From: SPCO01 sp964579825
GTDB taxonomy: Bacteria > Chloroflexota > Limnocylindria > Limnocylindrales > CSP1-4
DNA: 64,000 bases
Direction: 5' to 3'
NCBI GenBank assembly: GCA_964579825.1
Contig: CAZOHT010000007.1
Span: 46,326-110,325 of the forward strand
The translations under genes and the position numbers were made by a program. Below, piece by piece: positions 51,740-61,184 of this stretch (position 1 is the first letter of the stretch; every line of letters begins with the position of its first letter). The notes beneath the pieces were generated by a model. The model worked only from the letters and a program-made list of their open reading frames with translations, ran no database searches and was not told where the DNA came from.

Positions 51740-54553
51740 TCAGGGCGAGGGCGTCGGGGTCGGGGTCGGCGTCGGTTCCGGGGTCGGCGTGGGCGTCGGG
51801 GTCGGCGTCGGTTCCGGGGTCGGCGTGGGCGTCGCGTCCGGCGTCGGTGTCGGCGGCTCCAGCGAGGGCGACTCGGACGGGGACTCGGACGGCAACGGCG
51901 ACGGGGTCGGACAGGGGAGGGCCACGACCTCGCCTGAGGCCGACGGCGACGGGACCTCGAACGACGGGATCAGCCCGCTTGGGTCGGGCGTCGGGACGAC
52001 GTAGCACGTCGGCGACGGGCTGGGTTCACCACAACCCGAGGTCTTGATGACGATGGCGCCCCAGGACGATCCGTACGGCTTGAAGCCGTTGTTGTAGAAG
52101 AAGCTCGTGCGAGTGCGATCCGGCCCACCCGCGACGCCGGGGCCCCGCTCGGCGCGCCGGATCCAGTCCCGGTCGGCCTCCAGCCAGGTGTCGTGGCCGC
52201 GCTCGATGCCGGTGACCTCCAGGACCGCAGCGCCACAGACGTTCGGCGCGAGGCGATCCCTCGGCTCGGTCCCGACGATGAACCACTCCTCGACGGAGTC
52301 CTTGCCCGGGTCCGCGAGCATCCCGGTGAACGGGTCGATGGCCACCTTGGTCAGGCCCTCGGCCGGGCGCTTGAAGTTCGTCTCGGGCCACGTGGCCGTG
52401 GCTTCGTTGATGAAGCCCTGCCAGACGTAGGTCGTGACGTCGATCGAGAACAGCGGGTCCGCCTCGCTCGACACGCGGGTGTTGTCGCTGTTGCCGTTCC
52501 AGGCACCCACGACGAGCGCGTAGGCGCCATCGGCCCGGCCGGCCGACGTCGGCGGCGCGATGTAGCCGTAGGCGTTGAGGTCCTTGGTGTCGTTGTTCGT
52601 GCCGGTCTTGAGCGTGGCCGGCCGGCGGCCGTCGGGGCCCGTGATGGCGAACTTGCCCCAGAACGGGTTGATGCTCCGGACCGTGTTGCCGTTGAGGATG
52701 TCGGTGACGATCCAGGCGGCCTGGGGGCTGATCACCTGCTCGCCGGCGGGCGGAACGTACGGATCGATGACATCGACGCCCTTGGTGTCCGTGATGGTCA
52801 GGATCGTCGTGTGGCCGATGGCCGTTCCACCGTTGGCCAGGGTCCCGTACGACGACACGAGGTCGACCGGGCGTACCTCCTGGGTCCCGATCGCCAGGGC
52901 CAGGCCGGCATCGGAGGTGTCCGTCTGGAAGGTCATGCCGAAGGCCTTGGCCTTGGCGAACAGGTGGTCCGTGCCGTTCACGGCCCCGACCTTGACGGAC
53001 GGGATGTTGAGCGAGAACTGGAGGGCGTTCCGGGCGCGCACCGGCCCACGTTCCAGGCGGTCCGCGTTGTTCGGGGTGAAGCCGCCCCCGAAGTCGGTGA
53101 CGCTATCCATGATCATCGTCCCGGCCGTGATGACGCCGTCGTCGATGCCGACCGCATAGTTGAACGGCTTGAACGCGGAGCCCGGCTGGCGATAGCCCTT
53201 GCCGGCCACGTCGTACTGCGGCTGGAACTCCGGGCGGCTGGTTCGGGCGTAGTAGTCGGCGCTGCCGACATACGCGACGATCTCGCCGGTCTCGTAGTCC
53301 TGGGCGACGAGGGCTCCGTTGCGCAGGTTCTTGTCGCGCAGGTTGGCCATCCATGGCTCGTACGTCAGCCCGAGACGCTTGGCGGTCGCCTCCGGGTCCT
53401 TGGTGTGCGGCACGATCGTGGCCGCCTTGACCCACTTCTCGGCGACCTTCTGGAGCTTGGTGTCCAGCGTCGTCGTGACCCGCAGGCCGCCCTGGGCGAG
53501 CGTGTCGCAGGTGGCCTCGCCTTCCCCGCACAGCTTGACCGCCAGCTCGTCGAGGACGGCCCAGACGAAGTGCGGCGCGATCCAGCGCGGGGTCGTCTGT
53601 GGGGCGAGGAGCACCTCGTCCTTCGTCGCCGCCCGGAACTGGGCGGCCGTGTAGGTGTCGCCGGACATCGGCGTCCGCCCTTCGGCCAGCAGGTCAAGGA
53701 TGAGGTTCCGGCGCTCGACGACGGTCGTGTCGGCCGGGACGACCGACTCGACGGCGGCCGTCGGGCACTCGCCGCCTTCGGGAACCTCGGCGGTACAGCG
53801 TTCGACGGCGTTGCGGACGAGGTCGTAGTTGGACGGCGACTTCGGCAGACCGGCGATGATCGCGGCCTGGGCCGGGGTGAGGTCGGCCAGCGGGATCCCG
53901 AAGTACGAGTCCACGGCAGCCTTCACCCCGTAGCTCTGGTTGCCGTAGTAGTTCTGGTTCAGGTACGCAGTGATGATCTCCTGCTTGCCTGCTTCACCGG
54001 GGAATGCCTGGGTGACACGGATCGACTGGATGATCTCCTTGAGCTTGCGTTCGAGCGTTCGATCCGGGTCCTGGACGAGCTCCGGGTCGAGCAGCCGGTT
54101 GCGCACGAGCTGCTGGGTGATCGTCGATGCGCCCCGGCCGTTCCCGCGGAACGAGTCGACCGCGGCCGCGATGATGGCGACCGGATCGAATCCGGCGTTC
54201 TCCCAGAAGGTCTTGTCCTCGACCGCCGTCGTCGCGTCGAGCAGGATGGGCGGGATCTCGTCGAACGTGACGACCTCGCGCTGGTCCTCTCCGAAGCGGG
54301 CCAGTTCGATCGTGCCCGTGCGGTCGTAGACGATCGACTGCTCCGCGAGCGGGATCTGCGTGAGGGTCTGGGGGTCTTCCAGGCCGGATGCGAGCGACAC
54401 GTAGCCCGCCACCGTGAAGACGGCCCCGATCACGCCGAGGCCGGCGAGGAAGAAGAAGCCGATGATGGCGAGCCAGCCGGCGGTGGTGGGGCTGGTGCGA
54501 GCGGCCGACCGTCGAGGACGGCCGGCGGGCAGGGGTCGAGAGGCGGACGACAA
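51740..54553 (-). CDS. Class A penicillin-binding protein
   Basis: Bifunctional peptidoglycan synthase, 937 residues. A cytoplasmic Arg-rich tip and one helix (about 25-50) lead to the GT51 transglycosylase (catalytic Glu in TTAVEDKTFW; GRGASTITQQLVRN). The transpeptidase has nucleophile Ser in GSAFKPFN near 457, SLNIPSVK and LKTGTNNDTKD near 648. The last 60 residues are a Pro/Thr tail of PTPEPTPTPTP repeats. I chose TTG 54553, which has AGGAG about 10 nt upstream; a GTG at 54655 is possible. Confidence 0.94.
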   Translation of the reverse strand: MSSASRPLPAGRPRRSAARTSPTTAGWLAIIGFFFLAGLGVIGAVFTVAGYVSLASGLEDPQTLTQIPLAEQSIVYDRTGTIELARFGEDQREVVTFDEIPPILLDATTAVEDKTFWENAGFDPVAIIAAAVDSFRGNGRGASTITQQLVRNRLLDPELVQDPDRTLERKLKEIIQSIRVTQAFPGEAGKQEIITAYLNQNYYGNQSYGVKAAVDSYFGIPLADLTPAQAAIIAGLPKSPSNYDLVRNAVERCTAEVPEGGECPTAAVESVVPADTTVVERRNLILDLLAEGRTPMSGDTYTAAQFRAATKDEVLLAPQTTPRWIAPHFVWAVLDELAVKLCGEGEATCDTLAQGGLRVTTTLDTKLQKVAEKWVKAATIVPHTKDPEATAKRLGLTYEPWMANLRDKNLRNGALVAQDYETGEIVAYVGSADYYARTSRPEFQPQYDVAGKGYRQPGSAFKPFNYAVGIDDGVITAGTMIMDSVTDFGGGFTPNNADRLERGPVRARNALQFSLNIPSVKVGAVNGTDHLFAKAKAFGMTFQTDTSDAGLALAIGTQEVRPVDLVSSYGTLANGGTAIGHTTILTITDTKGVDVIDPYVPPAGEQVISPQAAWIVTDILNGNTVRSINPFWGKFAITGPDGRRPATLKTGTNNDTKDLNAYGYIAPPTSAGRADGAYALVVGAWNGNSDNTRVSSEADPLFSIDVTTYVWQGFINEATATWPETNFKRPAEGLTKVAIDPFTGMLADPGKDSVEEWFIVGTEPRDRLAPNVCGAAVLEVTGIERGHDTWLEADRDWIRRAERGPGVAGGPDRTRTSFFYNNGFKPYGSSWGAIVIKTSGCGEPSPSPTCYVVPTPDPSGLIPSFEVPSPSASGEVVALPCPTPSPLPSESPSESPSLEPPTPTPDATPTPTPEPTPTPTPTPTPEPTPTPTPTPSP
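51761..51832. repeat. 36-bp tandem repeat, two exact copies, within a wider Pro/Thr-coding stretch
   Basis: Each unit encodes 12 residues of the Pro/Thr tail of the penicillin-binding protein; shorter 6-12 bp periods run through 51740-51850. Confidence 0.85.
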
Positions 54554-54685
54554 GGGGGGACGGACTCCTAGGGTGGGTACGCGACCACCGAAGGATGCCG
54601 CAGATACCGGTTTCGTGACGCGCAAGCCACGTGGTGTGTGATGGCACCGATGCACCAGAGTCGTGCTTGGACCCGTAGTCGCGGG

Positions 54686-54705
54686 GGTACCAGGACCGGT
54701 ACCAT
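54686..54705 (+). promoter_or_regulatory. Paired GGTACC sites with TACCAT -10 candidate
   Basis: GGTACC at 54686-54691 and 54698-54703 are separated by 6 nt. TACCAT (54700-54705) lies 18 nt before GTG 54724. It may be promoter and operator of the five-gene cluster, in the divergent gap with the penicillin-binding protein. Confidence 0.4.
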
Positions 54706-54723
54706 ACGGACCCGCCCCACCTT

Positions 54724-55044
54724 GTGAGAGAGATGTTGACCTCAGACGAAGGGATCGAGACCCGCTTGTCGGAGCCGGAGATCGCCGACATCGTGCGCGT
54801 CTACCTGCTCGACGAATTCCTGCTCGGCGTGGGGTCCGTCGCGGACGACGCTTCGCTGCTCGAGTCGGGCACGATCGACTCGACTGGCATCGTCGAGCTG
54901 GCTACCTATCTCGAGGTCCGTTTCGGCATCGAGCTCGAGGACGATGACATGACGGCCGCCAACCTCGACTCGGTCGGGCGGATCGCCCGGTTCGTCGCCC
55001 GCAAGCTCGCGGCCGCCGGCACGGGAGACCGAGCCGTCGGGTGA
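54724..55044 (+). CDS. Acyl carrier protein
   Basis: 106-residue phosphopantetheine carrier. IADIVRVYLLDEFLLG is helix 1, and the attachment Ser lies in LLESGTIDSTGIVELATYLE. It carries acyl or aminoacyl groups for the ligase encoded next. GTG 54724 is used; ATG 54733 is nearly as good. Its stop overlaps the ligase start (GTGA). It is separate from fatty-acid synthesis genes, so it is likely a dedicated carrier. Confidence 0.88.
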   Translation: MREMLTSDEGIETRLSEPEIADIVRVYLLDEFLLGVGSVADDASLLESGTIDSTGIVELATYLEVRFGIELEDDDMTAANLDSVGRIARFVARKLAAAGTGDRAVG

Positions 55045-56573
55045 ACCTCGTCCACGAACTGCTCGAGGAGCGGGCTCGCCGGTCGCCGCACTCGACCTTC
55101 CTGATCGCGGACGGGGAGTCCCACACGTTCGCGGGCATCGACGCCCGGAGCAGCGCGATCGCGGCCGGCCTGGATGACCTGGGTGTGCGTGCCGGAGATC
55201 GCGTCGCGATCGTCCTGCCCAACTCGACGGCGTTCGTCGCGTCCCTCTACGGCGTGCTCAAGGCGGGGGCCGTCGTGGTGGCACTCAATCCGGACACCAC
55301 CGCGGAGCGACTCGCCTTCGTCCTCGCAGACTGCGAGGTCCGGGTCGTCATCGCGACGGCCGCCTTGCGAGCGGTCGCCGGCGAGGCCGTGGCCGCGTCC
55401 GAGTCCGTGGTGGCGGTCGTCTGGGACGGCCCAGGCAGCCTGGCCGGCGACCTGACCCTGGATGCCCTGGCCGCCAGCGCTTCGTCCGGCGACGCCATCC
55501 ACCCGCGCGCCCGCAGGATCGATGCCGACCTCGCGGCGATCATCTACACCTCGGGCTCCACCGGCACGCCGAAGGGCGCGATGCTCACCCACCGCAACCT
55601 GCGGAGCAGTGCCGCATCGATCGCCGCCTATCTCGGGAACCAGCCGGATGATGTCGTCGCCGGGATCCTGCCGATGTCGTTCGGCTACGGGATGCAGCAG
55701 GTCCTCGTCGGCGCGCAGGTCGGCTACGCGGTCCTCGTCGAGCGCTCGTTCGTCTTTCCCGTCGACGTCATGGCCCGGATCGTGGAACACCGGGTGACGG
55801 GGTTGCCGGGAGTGCCGTCGTTGTTCTCGGCGATCCTGGGCTTGCCCCATCTCGCGGACCTGGACCTGTCGGCGGTCCGCTATCTCACGAACGCGGCGGC
55901 CAACCTCCCGGTGCCGTTCATCCCACGGCTCCAGGCCGCCTTCCCTCGGGCGAGCGTCTTCTGCATGTACGGCCTGACCGAGTGCACCCGGGTGTCGTAC
56001 CTGGATCCGGCCCGGCTGCACGACAAGGCCGGCTCGGTCGGGATGGCGATCCCGAACATGGAGGCGTGGGTCCAGCTGCCGGATGGTCGCCGTGCCGCGC
56101 CCGGCGAGGTAGGGGAGCTCGTGGTCCGCGGATCCGGGGTGATGCCGGGTTACTGGCGCCGGCCCGCGGAGACCGCCGACGCCCTTCGACCGGGGCCGCT
56201 CGGTGAGGATCGCGTCCTGCATACGGGCGACCAGTTCCGGGCCGACGCCGACGGCTTCCTGTACTACGTCGGACGGACCGACGACGTGTTCAAGACGCGT
56301 GGTGAGAAGGTGGCCCCACGCGAGATCGAGGGTGTCCTGTACGAGCTGGACAGCGTCGCAGAGGCGGTGGTGATCGGGGTCCCGCACGAGCTGGACGGCC
56401 AGGCGGTGAAGGCCTTCGTCGTGCCGCGCCCAGGTGCCGTGCTGGACGAGGCGATCGTCCGACGCCATTGCCGACGCCGGCTGCCGAGCCATCTCGTGCC
56501 GCGCTTCGTCGAGGTGCGTGCGTCGTTGCCCCGGACCGAGTCCGGCAAGATCCGCCGGACCGAGCTCGCCTAG
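55041..56573 (+). CDS. Acyl-AMP ligase (acyl-CoA/acyl-ACP synthetase family)
   Basis: 510-residue ANL-superfamily enzyme. The P-loop-like IIYTSGSTGTPKGAMLTHRN, the adenine-binding FCMYGLTECTRVSYLD, the hinge TGDQFRADADGFLYYVGRTDD and the C-terminal Lys in RTESGKIRRTEL are all present. It activates a carboxylic acid with ATP and loads CoA or, given its neighbour, the carrier protein. Start GTG 55041; 3 nt to the next gene. Confidence 0.92.
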   Translation: MNLVHELLEERARRSPHSTFLIADGESHTFAGIDARSSAIAAGLDDLGVRAGDRVAIVLPNSTAFVASLYGVLKAGAVVVALNPDTTAERLAFVLADCEVRVVIATAALRAVAGEAVAASESVVAVVWDGPGSLAGDLTLDALAASASSGDAIHPRARRIDADLAAIIYTSGSTGTPKGAMLTHRNLRSSAASIAAYLGNQPDDVVAGILPMSFGYGMQQVLVGAQVGYAVLVERSFVFPVDVMARIVEHRVTGLPGVPSLFSAILGLPHLADLDLSAVRYLTNAAANLPVPFIPRLQAAFPRASVFCMYGLTECTRVSYLDPARLHDKAGSVGMAIPNMEAWVQLPDGRRAAPGEVGELVVRGSGVMPGYWRRPAETADALRPGPLGEDRVLHTGDQFRADADGFLYYVGRTDDVFKTRGEKVAPREIEGVLYELDSVAEAVVIGVPHELDGQAVKAFVVPRPGAVLDEAIVRRHCRRRLPSHLVPRFVEVRASLPRTESGKIRRTELA

Positions 56574-56576
56574 CCC

Positions 56577-58628
56577 ATGTGCGGGATCAGCGGGGCGTAT
56601 GCCCGTCCGACGGCGGATGCCGTGAAGGAGTCCGAGATCGTCTCGATGGCGGCGATGCTCCAGCACCGCGGCCCGGACGGCTACGGACTGTACGTGAGCC
56701 CGCGCATCGGCCTCGCCAGCACGCGCCTCTCGATCGTCGACATCGAGGGTGGCTTCCAGCCCCTCTGCAACGAGCGGCACGACGTGTGGATGGTCCACAA
56801 CGGCGAGATCTTCAACCACGTCGAGTTGCGCGCCGACCTGATCGCCCGCGGCCACCGGTTCGCCACGAACAGCGACTCCGAAGTCATCGTCCACGCCTAC
56901 GAGGCGTTCGGGCCGGATGCCTGGACGCGCCTCAACGGCCAGTTCGCCATCGCCCTGTGGGATCGCCGGACGGCCGACCTGTGGCTCGTGCGCGACCGGC
57001 TCGGCATCCACCCGCTCCACTACGCGGAGGTGGGCGGGACCGTGGTGTTCGCCTCGGAGGCGAAGGCGATCTTCGCCGGTGGTCGCATCGCCCCGGCGCC
57101 CGATGCGCAGGGCCTGATCGACACCTTCGTGCGCTGGTCGCCGAGCGCCCCGGACACCGTGTTCCACGGCCTGCGCCAGGTCCGGCCGGGATCCGCGGTC
57201 CGCTTCGACGCGGCGCTGAGCCGGACCGAGTCGCGGTACTGGTCCATGCGCTTCCCGCCCGCGCGTGACGGCCGTCGGGCGGCGGACGAGTCGGTCGAGT
57301 CGCTCGACGCCGCGGCGGATCGCCTGACGGCCGGCCTGGAGACCGCGGTCCGGCTGCGCCTGCGAGCGGACGTGCCGGTCGGGGCGTACCTCAGCGGCGG
57401 CCTCGACTCGTCGTTCATCGCGGCGCTGCTACGCCAGGCCCACGAGGGCCGGCTCGATACGTTCGGGATCCGCTTCGAGGACCCGATGTTCGACGAGACG
57501 GACGCCCAACGGCGGATGGCCGCGGTCCTGGGCACGCAGCACCACGAGGTCATGGTCACCGGCGCGGACATCCAGACCGCCCTGCCCGACGTCGTGTGGC
57601 ACGCGGAGCAGCCCTTGTTGCGGACCGCGCCGGTCCCCATGTACCTGCTCTCCCGGCTCGTCCGCGAGACCGGGTTCAAGGTGGCGATGACCGGCGAGGG
57701 CGCCGACGAGTGGTTCGCGGGCTACTCGATCTTCAAGGAGGATCGGGTCCGCCGGTTCTGGGCTCACGACCCGACATCCGAGATGCGACCGGCACTCCTC
57801 GGGCGGATCCACCCCGAGATCGGCCGGGACCGGGCCAGGCGCAGCCCGTTCTGGAAGTCGTTCTTCGGGCAGGGCCTGGACCGGCCGGACGCGCCGCTCT
57901 TCTCGCACATGCCGCGCTGGCAGAACGTCGCGTGGACGACGCGCGTCCTCTCGAAGGCACTCCAGGCGGCCGGGTCGGCGGAGGCGTCGTACCGAGCGGT
58001 CGAGGCGGAGCTGCCCGACGGCTGGGCATCCTGGTCGCCTCTGGCACGCGCCCAGGCGATCGAGGTCGAGACGTTCATGTCGTCCTACCTGCTGGCGGCC
58101 CAGGGCGACCGGGTGGGGCTGGGGCATGGCGTCGAGTTGCGTTACCCGTTCCTCGACCCGGACGTCGTGGAGCTCGCGATGGCCCTGCCGGACCGGCACA
58201 AGATGCGGGGTCTCGACGACAAAGTGGTGCTTCGACGCGCCGCCTCGCGGGTCCTCCCTCGTGAGATCTGGGACCGGCCGAAGCAGCCGTTCCGGGCCCC
58301 GATGTCGAGGGCCCTTCTCGGCACCGCTCCGAGCGCGTACATTGAGTCGCTCCTGTCAGACGAGGCGATCAGACGCATCGGCCTGCTGGATGAAGATGCG
58401 GTCCGTCACCTCGTGGCGCGCGGACGGCAGGCAGCCGGACGCATGCCGGGGGAACGGGAGGAGATGGCCTTGATCGGGGTGGTGACGCTGCAGGTGTGGG
58501 GCGAGCGATTCCTCGGGTCGTTCGCGACGGAGGCCGCGGCGGCGCGCGCGCGACTCGACGTCGTCACGCCGCGCATCGCGGAACGGCATCCGGACGGGGA
58601 GCCCTTCGTCAGCGGGCTCGCCCGATGA
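56577..58628 (+). CDS. asnB: Asparagine-synthase-like glutamine amidotransferase
   Basis: 683 residues. Ntn glutaminase domain (Cys2 in MCGISGAY; HRGPDGYG; VHNGEIFNHVELR) and an ATP-pyrophosphatase domain (PP-loop AYLSGGLDSSFIAALL near 271; MTGEGADEWFAGYSIFK). It adds ammonia from glutamine to an adenylated carboxyl group. In this cluster the substrate may be a carrier-bound or sugar-linked acid rather than aspartate, as with AsnB homologues in exosortase and O-antigen loci. Its stop overlaps the NadE-like start. Confidence 0.92.
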   Translation: MCGISGAYARPTADAVKESEIVSMAAMLQHRGPDGYGLYVSPRIGLASTRLSIVDIEGGFQPLCNERHDVWMVHNGEIFNHVELRADLIARGHRFATNSDSEVIVHAYEAFGPDAWTRLNGQFAIALWDRRTADLWLVRDRLGIHPLHYAEVGGTVVFASEAKAIFAGGRIAPAPDAQGLIDTFVRWSPSAPDTVFHGLRQVRPGSAVRFDAALSRTESRYWSMRFPPARDGRRAADESVESLDAAADRLTAGLETAVRLRLRADVPVGAYLSGGLDSSFIAALLRQAHEGRLDTFGIRFEDPMFDETDAQRRMAAVLGTQHHEVMVTGADIQTALPDVVWHAEQPLLRTAPVPMYLLSRLVRETGFKVAMTGEGADEWFAGYSIFKEDRVRRFWAHDPTSEMRPALLGRIHPEIGRDRARRSPFWKSFFGQGLDRPDAPLFSHMPRWQNVAWTTRVLSKALQAAGSAEASYRAVEAELPDGWASWSPLARAQAIEVETFMSSYLLAAQGDRVGLGHGVELRYPFLDPDVVELAMALPDRHKMRGLDDKVVLRRAASRVLPREIWDRPKQPFRAPMSRALLGTAPSAYIESLLSDEAIRRIGLLDEDAVRHLVARGRQAAGRMPGEREEMALIGVVTLQVWGERFLGSFATEAAAARARLDVVTPRIAERHPDGEPFVSGLAR

Positions 58629-59608
58629 CGACCTTCGGCCCATCCGTCCTGGAGCTCGACCTCGAGGCCGAGGCGACGAGGATCGCGTCGACCCTCCGCG
58701 CACAGGTCGGCGACCTCAAGCGCCGGGGCCTCGTCCTTGGGCTGAGTGGTGGCATCGATTCGGGGTTGTGCATCGCCCTCGCGGTCCGCGCGCTCGGGTC
58801 CGAGCGAGTCGTCGCCCTGCTCATGCCGGACCGCGATACGCCGGACGACGCGACCCAGCGGGCCGCCGCGTACGGGCGTCGCCTGGGTGTCGAGGTCATC
58901 CTCGAGGACATCGACGCCTCGTTGGAGGCCCTCGGCTGCTTTCGGCGCCGAGACGAGGCGGTTCGCCGGGTCTTCCCGGACCTGCCCGACGGCTACCGCG
59001 CCAAGGTGGCGCTCGCCGGCGAGGTGATGGACACCGATCGCGTGCCGTACTTCAACCTCGTCGTGGACGACGGCGCCGGCGGGCAGCAGACGCGCCGGAT
59101 GCCACCGGACGCCTACCTCCAGGTCGTGTCGGCGACGAACATGAAGCAGCGCGTCCGCAAGCTCGTCGAGTACACGCACGCCGAGACGCGCAACTACGCG
59201 GTCCTGGGGACGCCGAACCACCTCGAGTACGCGCTCGGGTTCTTCGTGCGCGGCGGGGACGGGTTGGCCGACGTCAAGCCCATCGCCCACCTGTACAAGA
59301 CGCAGGTGTTCGCGCTCGCCGCACATCTCGGGGTGGACGGATCGATCCGGTCGGCGGTCCCGAGCACCGACACGTACAGCCTCCCGCAGACGCAGGAGGA
59401 GTTCTACTTCGGGATCTCGCTCGGCCAGGTGGACCTCATGCTCTACGCCCAGGAGCACGACATCCCGCGCGAGGCGATCGCCGAGGGGATGGGCCTCAGC
59501 CTGGACCAGGTGGATCGGGTCCTGCGCGACATGACCGGCAAGCGGCGCGCGGCCGCCCGCGGGTCGGGCGAAGCGCTCCTCATCCAGCCGGCCCAGGCCG
59601 ACGGCTGA
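58625..59608 (+). CDS. nadE: NAD synthase-like ATP-pyrophosphatase
   Basis: 327 residues. PP-loop LVLGLSGGIDSGLCIALAV, LGTPNHLEYALGFF, DVKPIAHLYKTQVFALA and PQTQEEFYF match NadE. It lacks the nitrilase glutaminase domain, so ammonia would come from elsewhere, possibly the adjacent AsnB. It makes NAD from deamido-NAD, or a diverged copy amidates another acid in the cluster. Length is above that of ordinary ammonia-dependent NadE (about 270). Overlaps both neighbours. Confidence 0.88.
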   Translation: MTTFGPSVLELDLEAEATRIASTLRAQVGDLKRRGLVLGLSGGIDSGLCIALAVRALGSERVVALLMPDRDTPDDATQRAAAYGRRLGVEVILEDIDASLEALGCFRRRDEAVRRVFPDLPDGYRAKVALAGEVMDTDRVPYFNLVVDDGAGGQQTRRMPPDAYLQVVSATNMKQRVRKLVEYTHAETRNYAVLGTPNHLEYALGFFVRGGDGLADVKPIAHLYKTQVFALAAHLGVDGSIRSAVPSTDTYSLPQTQEEFYFGISLGQVDLMLYAQEHDIPREAIAEGMGLSLDQVDRVLRDMTGKRRAAARGSGEALLIQPAQADG

Positions 59609-60756
59609 TGCCGTCGTTCGCGGACCGCGCCAGGGTCGGCGTGGCACCGCTGACGGCCGACGATCGGGCCGACTGGATCGCCTTCCAGGCACGTCACCAT
59701 GGGGCGGACTCCCGGCAGGCCGATCCGGCCTGGCTGGACTGGTTGGCGGCGGATCCCGAGATCGCGACAGATCCCGAGGCGCCCGACGCGCACCTCGCTG
59801 CCTGGATCTGTCGGCGTAACGGCGCGATCGTCGGGAGCCAGGGCAGCATCCCGTTCCGACTCAAGGAGGGCGACGCGCTGCTGAGCGCCACTTGGGCGGT
59901 GGACCTGATGGTCGAGCCGGAGTGGCGCCTGCGCGGGATCGGTCCCGCGCTGACCGAGGCGATGACCGGCAGTCGCGGGCTGGTCGTGGCCCTCAGCATC
60001 TCCGAAGCGGCGTACCGTGCCTATCTGCGGGGTGGGTGGCGCGACCTCGGCGACATCCCCAATTACGTGCGACCGCACGACGTCGGCTGGAGTGTTCGCC
60101 AGGCCGGACTCCGCGGCGCACGGGCCGCCGCGGCGACCGCGATCGTGGCACCGGCCCTGGCCGCGACGAGGCTGGCTTCCGCGCTGGCCACCCGGATGAT
60201 GGGGACCCGCCTCGTGCGGATCGACCGGTTCGACGAGCGGGTGGACCGCGTGTGGGCGTCGGCGAGCAAGCGCTACCCGGTCATCGCGGTGCGCGATCAC
60301 CGCGCGTTGGCCTGGCGATTCGACGCGGTCCCGGACCCGACTCGCGATACCCGCCACTACCTCGTCGCGGGCGGCAAGGTCCGCGGCTACGTCGTCACCC
60401 GGGTCGAACCGTGGCACGACCACCAGATGCTGTCGATCGTGGATTTCCTGGCGTCCCCACGATGGGTGCTGCCGCTGCTGGGCCACGTCACGGCCCTGCC
60501 AGAGGTCCGCCAGACCACGGCGATCACGTGTCGGACCCTGAGTCCCGGCCTGGACCTGGCGTTCCGCGCGGCCGGGTTCATCCGCGTCGCCGCGGACGAT
60601 CGGGGCCGGCCGATGGATCGGTCGGCCGGCACGCCCCTGCGCTTCATGGTCTACCAGGGCGACCAGGCGGATCGCCCGGCGTTCGACCGGAGCCAGTGGT
60701 TCGTCACGGCCGGTGACTCGGACTTCAGACTCGGAGCGGAGCCGGCCGATCGATAG
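59608..60756 (+). CDS. GNAT-family N-acetyltransferase
   Basis: 382 residues. The N-terminal GNAT fold contains VDLMVEPEWRLRGIGPALTEAM (CoA-binding loop in RLRGIG). The second half, from about 190, forms another GNAT-like domain with IAVRDHRALAWRFDA and YLVAGGKVRGYVVTR, as in acyltransferases of surface-polysaccharide loci. Start overlaps the NadE stop (TGATG). It could acylate an amino sugar or transfer an acyl chain from the carrier protein. Confidence 0.85.
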   Translation: MPSFADRARVGVAPLTADDRADWIAFQARHHGADSRQADPAWLDWLAADPEIATDPEAPDAHLAAWICRRNGAIVGSQGSIPFRLKEGDALLSATWAVDLMVEPEWRLRGIGPALTEAMTGSRGLVVALSISEAAYRAYLRGGWRDLGDIPNYVRPHDVGWSVRQAGLRGARAAAATAIVAPALAATRLASALATRMMGTRLVRIDRFDERVDRVWASASKRYPVIAVRDHRALAWRFDAVPDPTRDTRHYLVAGGKVRGYVVTRVEPWHDHQMLSIVDFLASPRWVLPLLGHVTALPEVRQTTAITCRTLSPGLDLAFRAAGFIRVAADDRGRPMDRSAGTPLRFMVYQGDQADRPAFDRSQWFVTAGDSDFRLGAEPADR

Positions 60757-60794
60757 GGCGGGGTTCCGGGATGGCCGACGCCGCACCGCGCCGC

Positions 60795-60800
60795 TAGAGT
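60795..60800 (+). promoter_or_regulatory. TAGAGT -10 box, leaderless
   Basis: Six nucleotides before ATG 60807. Confidence 0.55.
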
Positions 60801-60806
60801 GGGCCG

Positions 60807-61160
60807 ATGCTCCGTGTCGGGTCCATCGTCATCCGCGTCGATGATCTCGAATGCCAGACGGCGTTCTGGACGGCCGCCCTCGACTACCTCGCGCGCGAGT
60901 CCGACGCCGGCGATTTCGCGCTCCTCCATCCGAAGGACGGCGTCGGTCCGAACGTCTCGCTCGACCGGGTCCGCTCCACGGTCCAGGTGCCGCCGCGCAT
61001 CCATCTCGACCTGTACGCCGAGGACCAGGCCGCCGAAGTCCGCCGACTGGTGGACCTCGGTGCGACCGAGATCCACTGGGAGAAGCGCCCGGCCGACGCC
61101 GACTACGTCATCCTGGCCGACCCCGAAGGTAATCGATTCTGCGTCATCGACGCCGGCTGA
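60807..61160 (+). CDS. VOC (glyoxalase/bleomycin-resistance) fold protein
   Basis: 117 residues with one VOC domain. IVIRVDDLECQTAFWTAALD starts it, IHLDLYAEDQ contributes a metal-ligand His, and ADPEGNRFCVID closes it. Function may be a small metalloenzyme or ligand binder. It follows the five-gene cluster by 50 nt but has its own TAGAGT box, so it is probably a separate unit with the hydrolase downstream. Confidence 0.9.
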   Translation: MLRVGSIVIRVDDLECQTAFWTAALDYLARESDAGDFALLHPKDGVGPNVSLDRVRSTVQVPPRIHLDLYAEDQAAEVRRLVDLGATEIHWEKRPADADYVILADPEGNRFCVIDAG

Positions 61161-61184
61161 CCCGCCCCCGACGAAGGAGACGAC

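Noticed and set aside
51285..52004. Plus-strand frame with Gly/Val repeats (GVGVGVGSG)
   Set aside because: Antisense of the Pro/Thr repeats of the penicillin-binding protein.
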